Origin: Acidobacteriota bacterium
GTDB lineage: Bacteria; Acidobacteriota; Blastocatellia; Pyrinomonadales; Pyrinomonadaceae
Assembly: GCA_016703965.1 (NCBI GenBank)
Contig: JADJBB010000025.1
Span: forward strand, 1,007,501 to 1,071,500
Direction of reading: 5' to 3'
Length of the DNA stretch: 64,000 bases
Of this stretch, positions 8,968 through 17,057 are shown piece by piece. The notes beneath the pieces were generated by a model, which saw only the letters and a program-made list of their open reading frames with translations, was not told the DNA's origin and did no database searches. Both the position numbers and the translations under genes were made by a program. The first letter of the stretch is position 1. Each line of letters opens with the position of its first letter.

Positions 8968-9769
8968 GAGCCTCCACGATTCGCCTGACACGCTCCAGAT
9001 CTTCGATGGTGTCAACGCCGATAGAGCTTTCGGTAACATCAACAACTCTGATCTTCGCACCGTTCTCCAGGGCACGAAGCTGTTCAAGCATCTCAAACCG
9101 CTCAAGCCGCGTTTGCGGCATTTTTGTGAATTTTAATAGATAATCGCGGCGATAGACATACAATCCGGTGTGTTTTCGAAAGTTAGAAAGGAGTTCCGGC
9201 TCTTCCTCGATCGCCTGATTAGGATCACCGCCGTACCTCAGCGAAGCTTCCCGCGGCCAAGGCATCGGCGAACGCGAGAAATGTAACGCATAACCTTTAT
9301 CGCCGACAACGACCTTTACGGCATTTCCATTCAGCAACTCCCACAGGCTGGTGATCGGCTCACAGGTCGTCGCCATATCAGCGAGCGGGTCTGAGATCAA
9401 AGCATTGACCGCAGCATCTATAACATCTGGCGAGATCAACGGCTCGTCGCCCTGAACATTTATAATTATTGAGGCTTCGGGCAAGCTCTCCGCAACCTCA
9501 GCCAGCCGGTCGCTGCCGGAATTATGATCCGTTGAGGTCAGCACGGCTTCACCGCCCGCATCACGAATGACGTTCATAATTCGCTCATCATCTGTCGCTA
9601 CGATCACACGCGATACCGACTTTGCCTTCGCCGCCTGACTTAACGTGTGTACTATCAATGGTTTGCCGCCGATATCAAGCAGCATTTTCCCCGGCAAACG
9701 CGTAGACGCGTACCGTGCGGGGACAATTGCGATCACATTTTGTAGGGGGTTTCTCCCGTGTAGTTCCAC
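8960..9769 (-). CDS. kdsB: 3-deoxy-manno-octulosonate cytidylyltransferase
   Basis: Activates Kdo with CTP to CMP-Kdo in the cytoplasm. Seen: VIAIVPARYASTRLPGKML (about 12-30), the nucleotide-binding loop; VIVATDDERI; NVQGDEPLI, the metal and nucleotide site; and the late GVDTIEDLERVR. The GTG at 9769 gives 269 residues, about 15-20 more than usual. GTG at 9736, at NVIAIVPARY, would give the standard length, so the first 11 residues are uncertain. First gene of the Kdo/CTP operon; the plus-strand CPBP gene diverges from it. Confidence 0.95.
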   Translation of the reverse strand: MELHGRNPLQNVIAIVPARYASTRLPGKMLLDIGGKPLIVHTLSQAAKAKSVSRVIVATDDERIMNVIRDAGGEAVLTSTDHNSGSDRLAEVAESLPEASIIINVQGDEPLISPDVIDAAVNALISDPLADMATTCEPITSLWELLNGNAVKVVVGDKGYALHFSRSPMPWPREASLRYGGDPNQAIEEEPELLSNFRKHTGLYVYRRDYLLKFTKMPQTRLERFEMLEQLRALENGAKIRVVDVTESSIGVDTIEDLERVRRIVEARG

Positions 9770-9831
9770 GGAATTCTAGGTTATCTCGTATTTCTATAAA
9801 GTTCAAGAACGAAAAGTCGAACTTGGAAGAA

Positions 9832-10740
9832 GTGCCGCGTTTGGCTACACTCGAACGAGTGGAAATTCAAGCAGAATACAGTGAAGGCACACCTACCGCG
9901 CCGTCTATCAATCCGGATTTTTCGACCGCATCATCGTCGGATGTAGAAACCGGCCAGACCGGGAGACGGTTCGTCATTGCGGCACTAGCCGTTATGACTT
10001 GGGCGGTAAGCGTCGCCTTCATAGCATTCATCCCTGCATTTTTCTTATATCCATACATTGCGTCAAAGGGGATATCGCTCTCGGACACCGGCCAGATAGT
10101 CGAGTTCGCGAAGAACGACCCCGATGCGATCTTCCTTCAGATCATCGCCATTATACCGGCCCATATCCTAACCATTTTAATGGCGTGGATCGTTGTTTCG
10201 CAGGGTCGAAGATATAAGCTTCTCAAGACGCTAGGTTGGGAAAAAGGCGGCGTACGCTGGTGGCACTACGGCTTCATTCTCGGGGCATTTCTAATTGTTG
10301 CGGCCGTGGTCGGGTCCTTTTTTCCCGAACAAGAAAATGACCTGCTCCGTATTTTGCGCAGCTCTCGCTCGGCTGTTTACATAATCGCCTTTGTTGCGAC
10401 ATTTTCTGCTCCATTTATCGAAGAGGTGATATATCGAGGAGTTTTGTTTTCAGCATTTCAAAAAGCGTTCGGCGTGGCAGCGTCGTTCGTGCTCGTAACG
10501 ATCCTGTTCGCTCTCGTTCACGTGCCCCAGTACTATCCAAGCTACTCGACTATATTCCTGCTGACCCTGCTAAGCTTGACGCTCACAGGTGTGCGAGTCT
10601 TCTCAAACAATATACTTCCGTGCATCATACTGCACACCCTTTTCAATGGGTTCCAATCCGTGATCCTGATAATAGAGCCCTTTCTTAGACCAACCGAACA
10701 AACAACTCCCGCCGCCATTTTTGACACATTTATCAAATAA
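9832..10740 (+). CDS. CPBP-family intramembrane glutamic endopeptidase
   Basis: About 300 residues with seven or so hydrophobic segments. The Abi/CPBP catalytic motifs are EEVIYRG (motif 1, E-E-x3-R) and FALVHVPQY (motif 2, the histidine). Such Rce1-like proteases cut within membranes; the substrate here cannot be told. The first 35 residues are soluble. The open frame reaches back to 9715 inside kdsB, but GTG 9832, TTG 9841 and GTG 9859 are all reasonable starts; 9832 is taken as a compromise after GGAAG at 9825. Confidence 0.82.
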   Translation: MPRLATLERVEIQAEYSEGTPTAPSINPDFSTASSSDVETGQTGRRFVIAALAVMTWAVSVAFIAFIPAFFLYPYIASKGISLSDTGQIVEFAKNDPDAIFLQIIAIIPAHILTILMAWIVVSQGRRYKLLKTLGWEKGGVRWWHYGFILGAFLIVAAVVGSFFPEQENDLLRILRSSRSAVYIIAFVATFSAPFIEEVIYRGVLFSAFQKAFGVAASFVLVTILFALVHVPQYYPSYSTIFLLTLLSLTLTGVRVFSNNILPCIILHTLFNGFQSVILIIEPFLRPTEQTTPAAIFDTFIK

Positions 10741-10741
10741 A

Positions 10742-10767
10742 AAAGCACGAAGCGAACTCCGTGCTTT
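10742..10767 (-). terminator. Intrinsic terminator of the FecR-domain gene
   Basis: AAAGCACG (10742-10749) pairs with CGTGCTTT (10760-10767). Read on the minus strand the stem is followed by a run of T. It sits 24 bases past the stop of the FecR-domain gene and abuts the stop of the plus-strand CPBP gene, so it may serve both. Confidence 0.75.
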
Positions 10768-10790
10768 CCAAGGATCAGTTGTTCCTCTTT

Positions 10791-12029
10791 CTAGTTATCC
10801 CGTGTGCTGACTTTTGTCGCAGGCGGTGGCGGAGGCGGAGAAGAAACCGGAGGCGAATACGACGGAACCGAATACGATGGCGTCGAGCGGTCGGCCGGGA
10901 AATCCGACCCCTTCGTATCAATTCTTCCGCCACCAAAACCAACTCCAACGTCGCTGCCGCGTCCGACTTTGGTAAACGGCGGCGGTTCGTACGAGTTTCG
11001 CTCAGTCGAACGTGTCGATATCTTACTCGAACCGTCATCAGAACCGCTTCCTCCTGGATTTCGGGTTGATACCTTGCCCGAGCCGCCGCCGGGGTTATCA
11101 ACTCTCGGAGTACGGGTCGAGACTTTTCCCGAAGGAACATATCCGCCGCCTCCTATAGGATTATAGAAGCCCGGCCAATATGGATAAATGCCATTTCCGT
11201 ACCAGCCGCCATAAGGTGATCGCCATCCGTTACCGAAAGGCAAGAAGCAATAACCGCCGAAAGCTGCATCATAGACCCAAAGCCCAAAGGAATCGTACAT
11301 TCCCCATGCTCCGCGACGGAAGCCATTCAAAAGCGAATTGCTCAACAATGTCCCGTTGAGAGCAGAGTTCATTTTTGTTAGATCTTTCGAACGCTGTCTG
11401 CTCCATTCTGCAAGCTCGTCACGTTTGTCTTTATCGAATTTCGCGATCGCGACCGTGTCGGTTCCGACTGAGCCGGTACGACCGTCTTTAACGATCGTGG
11501 CGATCGTTTCGCCAACCTCAGCCTTTCCTTTCGTTACCGAAAGCATAGCCGTTCCATCGGTTGATACATCAACCCGATAGATACCGGTGTCGATCAGAGC
11601 GACCTTACCTTTCGGAGTGAAAACCGATACGCGGAATTCGTCATCGGCAAACACCTCGAATATCGCGCTTCCAGAATCGAGTCGAATCTGAAGATCCTCG
11701 AGATCGGTCGTGCCAAATTCGAACGAGGAGTTTTTTCCTAAACGGATGAAAGATCCCGGATTTAGCAGCACTTCAGCCTTACCGTCCGTACCCGTGGTAA
11801 CGCGGTCACCGACCTCGACCACATCACGCTTGAGTAAAACACCGCTCTTGCCGGCAGCCCTGATGATCGATACGGCACCCTCGACGTAATTTACTGCTCC
11901 GGCCCTTGCAGAGATAACAAATTTGTCAGCGGCAGGAATATTCCGTCGCGAATCCTGCGCTAGCACACCTGAAGACACACAAAGTCCTACTACGACTGCG
12001 AGAATCGCGTGCAAATTGGTACGTTTCAT
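10791..12029 (-). CDS. Secreted FecR-domain protein with Gly/Pro-rich tail
   Basis: 412 residues. A signal peptide (1-24, ending SGVLAQ) is followed by a FecR-type domain (about 45-195): NYVEGAVSII, VGDRVTTGTDGKAEVLL, then PGSFIRLGKNSSFEF and VALIDTGIYRVD. The second half is low complexity, rich in Gly, Tyr, Ser and Pro, with SGKVSTR repeated several times (about 300-345) and again at the end (TKVSTRDN). No sigma factor or TonB receptor is adjacent, so this is not a classical FecIR pair but the stand-alone type common in Acidobacteriota. A terminator follows at 10742. Confidence 0.8.
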   Translation of the reverse strand: MKRTNLHAILAVVVGLCVSSGVLAQDSRRNIPAADKFVISARAGAVNYVEGAVSIIRAAGKSGVLLKRDVVEVGDRVTTGTDGKAEVLLNPGSFIRLGKNSSFEFGTTDLEDLQIRLDSGSAIFEVFADDEFRVSVFTPKGKVALIDTGIYRVDVSTDGTAMLSVTKGKAEVGETIATIVKDGRTGSVGTDTVAIAKFDKDKRDELAEWSRQRSKDLTKMNSALNGTLLSNSLLNGFRRGAWGMYDSFGLWVYDAAFGGYCFLPFGNGWRSPYGGWYGNGIYPYWPGFYNPIGGGGYVPSGKVSTRTPRVDNPGGGSGKVSTRNPGGSGSDDGSSKISTRSTERNSYEPPPFTKVGRGSDVGVGFGGGRIDTKGSDFPADRSTPSYSVPSYSPPVSSPPPPPPATKVSTRDN

Positions 12030-12228
12030 TCTACTTTTCTCCTTGGGAAGAGCCTTTATCTATTGAAGTTTAATCTGAAACCCTGTAAAACACAACCTAT
12101 TTGTGCCAGGAACGCGAATTCTTATTCCCGAAAAAATGTAAAGAACACTGAACAACCTTTTTCCGAATTTCGTTATCTAATCAGATGCGTCCGGTAGATG
12201 TCGAGATGCATACAAGGCGGGTTAATTT

Positions 12229-12486
12229 ATGGCGACTTTTAAAGATCCAGATCTATGTTTCGCACCGCTTGAGGTAATTGAGCGGCTTTTACAAATAAGA
12301 AAAGAACTGGGCTTCAGCGAGACCGTTTATATCGATCGTTCCGAGGAACTGACCGATTTTCTCGATGCCTACGGGTTTGATATTTATGCTTTCTCAACCG
12401 ACAATGACAAGATAGATTACGGCCATTATTCAACTCCGGTCGTTCCCGGTGGAGACAATCTCCATTGCTCATTCACAGCCCACTAG
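12229..12486 (+). CDS. Small soluble protein of unknown function
   Basis: 85 residues, acidic, with no signal or membrane segment. It starts MATFKDPDLCF and ends with a His/Cys-containing NLHCSFTAH. AAGGCGGG lies about 7 bases before the ATG as a ribosome binding site, and a strong plus-strand terminator follows the stop by 38 bases. These support a real single-gene transcript. I do not recognise a family. Confidence 0.6.
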   Translation: MATFKDPDLCFAPLEVIERLLQIRKELGFSETVYIDRSEELTDFLDAYGFDIYAFSTDNDKIDYGHYSTPVVPGGDNLHCSFTAH

Positions 12487-12523
12487 GCCGTTTACAATTT
12501 CCTGACAACTGAAGTAACGCTCA

Positions 12524-12555
12524 TGAGGCAAAGGCACTGACTTTGCCTCATTTTT
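12524..12555 (+). terminator. Intrinsic terminator of the 85-residue gene
   Basis: A perfect 10-bp stem, TGAGGCAAAG (12524-12533) with CTTTGCCTCA (12541-12550), has a 7-base loop and is followed by TTTTT. The T-run overlaps the stop codon of the convergent phosphatase gene. Confidence 0.9.
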
Positions 12556-13840
12556 AATTTGCCTTGATGATAAATAGCGTGCCGTCGTCATCCAGGAATT
12601 TCCGCTCGGTAAAATCATCAACCCCCTTCCGAATGTGGTCGATCAGTTTTTTCGCGGACAGGTTAAAGCCGTCGAGAACCCTTTTCGCAAGCCTTTCCTG
12701 GCCATACTCTTCGCCTGTCGGATTCGTAGCCTCTGTAATTCCATCGGTGTAGATCACCATGATCTCGCCCGGCTCAAACCTAATAAAATGCTGATGATAG
12801 TGCAGATCGTCAAACATTCCTAAGGCCATATCGCCATATTCTACGTAGCGATACTCACCGCTTGGTTTGATAAGGAGAGGCGGGTTGTGGCCGGCGTTTG
12901 AGAATACAAATGATTTGTTGGTCGAATCCAGTATGCCGTAGATCGCCGTGATAAACTTATTGTCCTCGATCGACCCGCGAAGCAGGCTGCTGACCTTAGA
13001 GAAAGCAATATGCGGGGCATATCCGATCTGAGCGCAGGACCGTAGAGACGCCCTCAGGAACGCCATAAGCAAGGCTGCCGGAATTCCTTTCCCGACGGCA
13101 TCGGCTACGACGATGCCTATCTGATCCTGAAAAACCTGAACCCAATCATAGTAGTCGCCGGACACTTCTTCTGTTGGAAATACGTAAGCGCTGATATCGA
13201 AATTCTCGACCACCGGATCATTCGAAGGCAAGAGTTCTAACTGCACTTGCCGTGCGATCTCAAGCTGGGCCTGCAGCCGTTTCTTCTGAACGACCTGCTC
13301 GTGCAGCCAGACCTTCTCGATAATTATCGCAACCTGAGACGTCAATAACTGCAAAACTGCGAGATCATCATCCGAATACGCGTCCAAATGGTCGCTTTCA
13401 AGATCGAACACTCCGATCACGCGGTCGTTTGAGATTATCGGCGCCAACATTTCCGATCTTGTTAGCTCTCGAGCCGCAAAATACCTCGGATCTTTACTCA
13501 CATCGTGGCAAATGATCGGCTTACCTGACTGTGCGACTGTTCCCAGAAATCCTTCGCCCATCTTTAAACGCGGCTCTATCAGCTCAAAACTGATCTGATA
13601 TCCGCGGATCGCTTTCGATCTGAATATATACGGACTGCCGTCAATGGGGCTGAACTCGATCAGATATATTCCTGCCGCGTCATATGGCAGGAGCGAGCCA
13701 AGTGTATCCATCACAAGATTTAAGACCTCATCTAGATCGAGCGAGCGGCTGATCGTCTTTGTGATCTCGAGGAGCATCCGCAGTTTATCGACCGTGGAGA
13801 GCTTTTTTTCGGGAAAAGGATTTTGTACTGGATTATCCAT
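12554..13840 (-). CDS. GAF-domain PP2C-type serine phosphatase (RsbU/SpoIIE family)
   Basis: 428 residues. A GAF sensor domain (about 20-175) is followed by a short linker helix (VVQKKRLQAQLEIARQVQLELLP, the usual junction) and a SpoIIE/PP2C domain (about 205-428). Metal-binding signatures are EVSGDYYDW, VADAVGKGIPAALLMA, FSNAGHNPPLL and VIYTDGITEA. Such proteins dephosphorylate anti-sigma-factor antagonists in partner-switching stress pathways. No antagonist or kinase gene is nearby, so the target is unknown. Confidence 0.9.
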   Translation of the reverse strand: MDNPVQNPFPEKKLSTVDKLRMLLEITKTISRSLDLDEVLNLVMDTLGSLLPYDAAGIYLIEFSPIDGSPYIFRSKAIRGYQISFELIEPRLKMGEGFLGTVAQSGKPIICHDVSKDPRYFAARELTRSEMLAPIISNDRVIGVFDLESDHLDAYSDDDLAVLQLLTSQVAIIIEKVWLHEQVVQKKRLQAQLEIARQVQLELLPSNDPVVENFDISAYVFPTEEVSGDYYDWVQVFQDQIGIVVADAVGKGIPAALLMAFLRASLRSCAQIGYAPHIAFSKVSSLLRGSIEDNKFITAIYGILDSTNKSFVFSNAGHNPPLLIKPSGEYRYVEYGDMALGMFDDLHYHQHFIRFEPGEIMVIYTDGITEATNPTGEEYGQERLAKRVLDGFNLSAKKLIDHIRKGVDDFTERKFLDDDGTLFIIKAN

Positions 13841-13872
13841 GGCGGAGTTTGATAAACGCTAATTATACACGG

Positions 13873-14487
13873 TTAGTCGCCAAAAACACTCGCCGCATAT
13901 AAGTCCCAAAGCCGGGACACTTTGATCCGGAACTCAACCAACGCCGGACTTACGCCAAAATGTCTTGCGATCTCACGAATCGTCTTGCCCTCGCTGACCA
14001 TGCGCTTAAGAGCCGTGAACGGAACCAGGGCGGCCGTTCCGGTCGAATAGGCCTCTTCCTCGATCGCGTGATTATAATCGCGGGCAATTATCTTACCGTC
14101 CCTCGTCTTGTTCTCTATCGCTAAGCGGCTGGGCTTGTGGCCGAGGAAAACATGGCAGACTTCTTCCATCAGCGTCGCGTTCTGCCGCGTCTTTGGATGT
14201 GTCGGATTTAGAATGATGAGCTTAGATCCATCGGGCAGCGTATGGGACGCCGCACCGCCTGACCATGAATCCTTGCCAGTGCCGATCAAATGAGCCTTCG
14301 TTTCCTCAGTCAGAAGCGGTTCGATCTGATCGAAAGACGCAACGATAAGGTTGGCAAAGCGAGCAAGAGCGAACGGATCCAAAGGCTGATCATCGCGTGT
14401 CAGCCCGGCAAATTCCCGAAGCCCACGCGCCCGTATCTCATGGTGTCTTCCCTTCTGTGTTGGGGGTAGTTCTTCCAATGTCGCCAT
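13873..14487 (-). CDS. ImmA/IrrE-like metalloprotease-fold protein with altered zinc motif
   Basis: 204 residues. The layout matches ImmA/IrrE (DUF955): hydrophobic strand KLIILNPTHP, then the helix NATLMEEVCHVFLGHKPS (103-120), then AIEEEAYSTGTAALVP, which supplies the distal glutamate, and an end with a helix-turn-helix look (TIREIARHFGVSPALVEFRI). The usual HExxH is EEVCH here (108-112), so the first zinc histidine is glutamate. No phage or toxin gene is adjacent. It may be an atypical peptidase or a binding-only member. Confidence 0.65.
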   Translation of the reverse strand: MATLEELPPTQKGRHHEIRARGLREFAGLTRDDQPLDPFALARFANLIVASFDQIEPLLTEETKAHLIGTGKDSWSGGAASHTLPDGSKLIILNPTHPKTRQNATLMEEVCHVFLGHKPSRLAIENKTRDGKIIARDYNHAIEEEAYSTGTAALVPFTALKRMVSEGKTIREIARHFGVSPALVEFRIKVSRLWDLYAASVFGD

Positions 14488-14497
14488 GCCAATTTGT

Positions 14498-14525
14498 AAA
14501 GCCCGCTCAAGAGAACGGGCTTTTT
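14498..14525 (-). terminator. Intrinsic terminator after nuoI (bidirectional shape)
   Basis: AAAGCCCG (14498-14505) pairs with CGGGCTTT (14516-14523). A-rich and T-rich flanks exist on both strands. On the minus strand it lies 31 bases after the nuoI stop and just before the ImmA-like gene. Confidence 0.75.
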
Positions 14526-14555
14526 CGCATTCAAAATCGGGGGAAAAACGGCCGA

Positions 14556-15077
14556 CTAAACTTCCTTATATTCAGAATCCACATCTTCGCCTGAGAGTGC
14601 GACCCGGTAATTCTTAGATTGCTTCTGCTTAGTTATAAGCAGATCATCCTTTGTTTTAAGTAGATCGGCCCGGTTGTAGACTGAAAGTTCAAAATTGTAG
14701 CCGTGAGTGATCGCGTCCTTCGGGCACGCTTCGACGCAGAAGCCGCAGAAAATACAGCGGCCATAATCAATGTTATAGACCTTTGCATACCGCTCGTCGC
14801 GGCCAACACGTTCGGCGTAGGGACGAGCGTCATCCTGGGCTTCTATGTAGATACATTCCGACGGGCATGCAGCAGCACAAAGGTAGCATGCAACGCATTT
14901 TTCTTTTCCGTTCTCGTCAACGTGCAGCAGGTGCTGACCTCGGTAACGCGGTTGAACGGTAATAGGCACGTCAGGATACTGTACCGTCCATTTTTGACGC
15001 GGTATCTCTGAAATGGTACGTTTCATACCCTTGAGAACCGCGACCGTTGACTGAAGTACTTCTGAAATTATTGACAT
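14556..15077 (-). CDS. nuoI: NADH-quinone oxidoreductase subunit I (2x[4Fe-4S] ferredoxin-like)
   Basis: 173 residues. Two cluster motifs are complete: C61-x2-C-x2-C-x3-C71P and C108-x2-C-x2-C-x3-C118P. Spacing and flanking sequence (CVACYLCAAACP, CIFCGFCVEACP, then DAIT) are those of NuoI/TYKY, which passes electrons along the peripheral arm of complex I. No other nuo gene is present; the gene ends in a terminator. The zinc-ribbon/DUF4190-like gene precedes it by 3 bases, so the two probably share a transcript. Confidence 0.9.
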   Translation of the reverse strand: MSIISEVLQSTVAVLKGMKRTISEIPRQKWTVQYPDVPITVQPRYRGQHLLHVDENGKEKCVACYLCAAACPSECIYIEAQDDARPYAERVGRDERYAKVYNIDYGRCIFCGFCVEACPKDAITHGYNFELSVYNRADLLKTKDDLLITKQKQSKNYRVALSGEDVDSEYKEV

Positions 15078-15080
15078 ACG

Positions 15081-16094
15081 TTAGAAATTAGGAATCGAAA
15101 CCGCTCCCGAAAGAACAAGTATCCAGTATGCTCCACCGATCAGGAGACTCAAACCTCCCAAAATAATTCCCGCTAAAGCCAGGCCGCCCCCACCGAACTC
15201 ATTAGGATTACTGCTAGCCTTGCCTCGGGCCATAAAACCGGTAATAACTGCCGCCACGCCTACCACGAACAAACTAGAGCAGCATAAGAAACTCAAAATT
15301 CCAAGCACTAACGAGACGATGGCGAGCGTTTTGTTCTGACCCGCCGCACCAGTCGGAGGCGGCTGAAAAGGTGTATTTGATCCGATCTCCTGGTTCTGCC
15401 AACTCGCTTCAGGAGCAGGCGGCGGAGTCCACTGCTCAATGGGTGCCGCGGCCGGAGCCGGTTCAAACGGCGATGTCGGAGGTGCCGGTTGATCGAACGG
15501 CGACTGAAATGACGGCTGGATCATCGTCGCAGCTTCGTCAAAGTTGATCTGTGCAGGCTCTTCGAAGGTGGACGGAGCAGCAGCGGGCTCTTGGAAAACC
15601 GGTGGCTCAGCTTCTGACGGTATACTTTCCGCCGCAAAAGGCGACGGTGGCGGTGCCGGCTCGAAAGGCGATGGCGGTGGATCGAGTGACGGAGCTGGTT
15701 CCGGAGCGATAAAGCTCGGCGGTGCCGGCTGCGAAACTTCCTCGATCGGCGGGATCTCCATGATGTCCGCATTACTCAAAGCCGACTGCATCTCGGCTTC
15801 AGAGACGTACATCGTCTTAAGAGGATCGCTCGACGGCAGGTCCAAGACATCATCGGGTTCGCCAATAGGGATCGAACCAACCGTGTGGTGGATCGCAGGA
15901 TCCGGAGCGGTTTCTGCAACCAGTTCATCGGGCTCGGGTACAGGTTCGACCACTGGCTCCGCCGGGATCGGACGGGCAACTATGGTCGCATACGGATCAA
16001 AGGCCGGAGCGTCCTCTATCAGGGGCGTTCCGTCCACCTGGCAAAACCGCATCGAATCTTCAAATGTCTTTTCGCAAGTCGGGCACTTTTTCAT
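15081..16094 (-). CDS. Zinc-ribbon, proline-rich, DUF4190-like membrane protein
   Basis: 337 residues. The N-terminus has a short zinc-ribbon-like motif (CPTCEKTFEDSMRFC). The middle (about 35-250) is disordered and rich in Pro, Ala and Glu, with recurring PFEPAPPPSPF-type segments. The C-terminus has two transmembrane helices (SLVLGILSFLCCSSLFVVG and GGLALAGIILGGLSLLIGG) typical of DUF4190-like proteins. Function unknown; it is presumably anchored in the inner membrane with a long cytoplasmic arm. Confidence 0.75.
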   Translation of the reverse strand: MKKCPTCEKTFEDSMRFCQVDGTPLIEDAPAFDPYATIVARPIPAEPVVEPVPEPDELVAETAPDPAIHHTVGSIPIGEPDDVLDLPSSDPLKTMYVSEAEMQSALSNADIMEIPPIEEVSQPAPPSFIAPEPAPSLDPPPSPFEPAPPPSPFAAESIPSEAEPPVFQEPAAAPSTFEEPAQINFDEAATMIQPSFQSPFDQPAPPTSPFEPAPAAAPIEQWTPPPAPEASWQNQEIGSNTPFQPPPTGAAGQNKTLAIVSLVLGILSFLCCSSLFVVGVAAVITGFMARGKASSNPNEFGGGGLALAGIILGGLSLLIGGAYWILVLSGAVSIPNF

Positions 16095-16119
16095 AGTCTA
16101 TCGTCCTTAAAATTATGTG

Positions 16120-16218
16120 GGTTGCAGAGTTACGGGTTTTGTAAAGCACTCTAACCAAACCGAGATCGAGAACTCAGCACTTAACAACTTCCAAACTTTC
16201 CCGTAACTTTCTGCAACC
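16120..16218. repeat. Inverted repeat pair in the ndk downstream region
   Basis: GGTTGCAGAGTTACGGG (16120-16136) is mirrored by CCCGTAACTTTCTGCAACC (16200-16218); the arms differ by a 2-base indel. The element fills the 139-bp gap between ndk and the DUF4190-like gene. It has the same layout as the other repeat pairs in this window. Confidence 0.75.
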
Positions 16219-16233
16219 TTTATACTTTAACGG

Positions 16234-16650
16234 TTAAACTAATTCAAGTTTGCTGAAGAAATACGCGATCTCGATGGCCGCATTTTCTTCTGAATCCGAG
16301 CCGTGAACGGCGTTCTCGCCTATTGACGAGGCAAAGTCCTTTCTCAGAGTACCGTCAGCCGCTTCAGCCGGATTTGTCGCTCCCATCAGTTCACGCCAGG
16401 CCGGTACCGCATTCTCTTTTTCGAGAGCGAGAACGACGCACGGACCGCTCGACATGAATTCGGTCAGTTCGCCAAAGAACGGACGTGCGGAATGAACTGC
16501 GTAAAAACCCTCAGCCTGCTTTAGCGACTGATGGATAAGCTTCATCCCGCGGATCTTGAAACCAGCCGCCAAAATGCGGTCAACGATCTTGCCATGATTT
16601 CCGGCGCGAACTGCGTCGGGTTTGATAATTCCAAATGTTAAATTACTCAT
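16234..16650 (-). CDS. ndk: Nucleoside diphosphate kinase
   Basis: 138 residues, standard length. The enzyme balances NTP and dNTP pools by phosphotransfer through a phosphohistidine. Seen: FGIIKPDAV near the start, FYAVHSARPFF, and the active-site NAVHGSDS with its histidine. It lies 18 bases downstream of the thioesterase gene on the same strand, in a run sucD, thioesterase, ndk. Confidence 0.97.
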   Translation of the reverse strand: MSNLTFGIIKPDAVRAGNHGKIVDRILAAGFKIRGMKLIHQSLKQAEGFYAVHSARPFFGELTEFMSSGPCVVLALEKENAVPAWRELMGATNPAEAADGTLRKDFASSIGENAVHGSDSEENAAIEIAYFFSKLELV

Positions 16651-16668
16651 TACTATTTATACTTTCCC

Positions 16669-17049
16669 TTAAATAAATCGATCTATCAGATCTTGGCCGA
16701 TCTTAGCCGGCCGATTCTTTTGGCGGTCGAACATGCACCAAAGCGTCCTTGCTTTCACGAGTGCCGCGTCACCGCGTCGCACCTCAGTAAACCGCTCGCA
16801 TGTCACTGACGTCCATTCGCCCACCCACGTTTCGGCGGTAACTTCTTCCCCCGCGAACGCCGGTCGTTTGTAATCTATCTCGTGCCTGACGACGACCCAG
16901 ATGAATCGCTCTTTATGTTCGTCTGTCGCCGCAGCATTCCAATGTGCGACCGCAATGTCTTGAACCCATTGCAAATAGGCGACGTTGTTCACGTGTCCAA
17001 GCTCGTCGATCTCGCCGTCTTTCACCGTGAACGAATGTGAAAAGCTCAT
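16669..17049 (-). CDS. Acyl-CoA thioesterase of the 4HBT hot-dog fold
   Basis: 126 residues. DELGHVNNVAYLQWVQD (about 16-32) is the 4-hydroxybenzoyl-CoA thioesterase signature with the catalytic aspartate-like acid and HVNN. VRHEIDYKRPAFAGEEV follows as the central strand. It resembles YbgC/FcbC-type enzymes that hydrolyse acyl-CoA. The substrate cannot be told. It starts 8 bases after the sucD stop. Confidence 0.88.
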   Translation of the reverse strand: MSFSHSFTVKDGEIDELGHVNNVAYLQWVQDIAVAHWNAAATDEHKERFIWVVVRHEIDYKRPAFAGEEVTAETWVGEWTSVTCERFTEVRRGDAALVKARTLWCMFDRQKNRPAKIGQDLIDRFI

Positions 17050-17057
17050 GCGAATAT

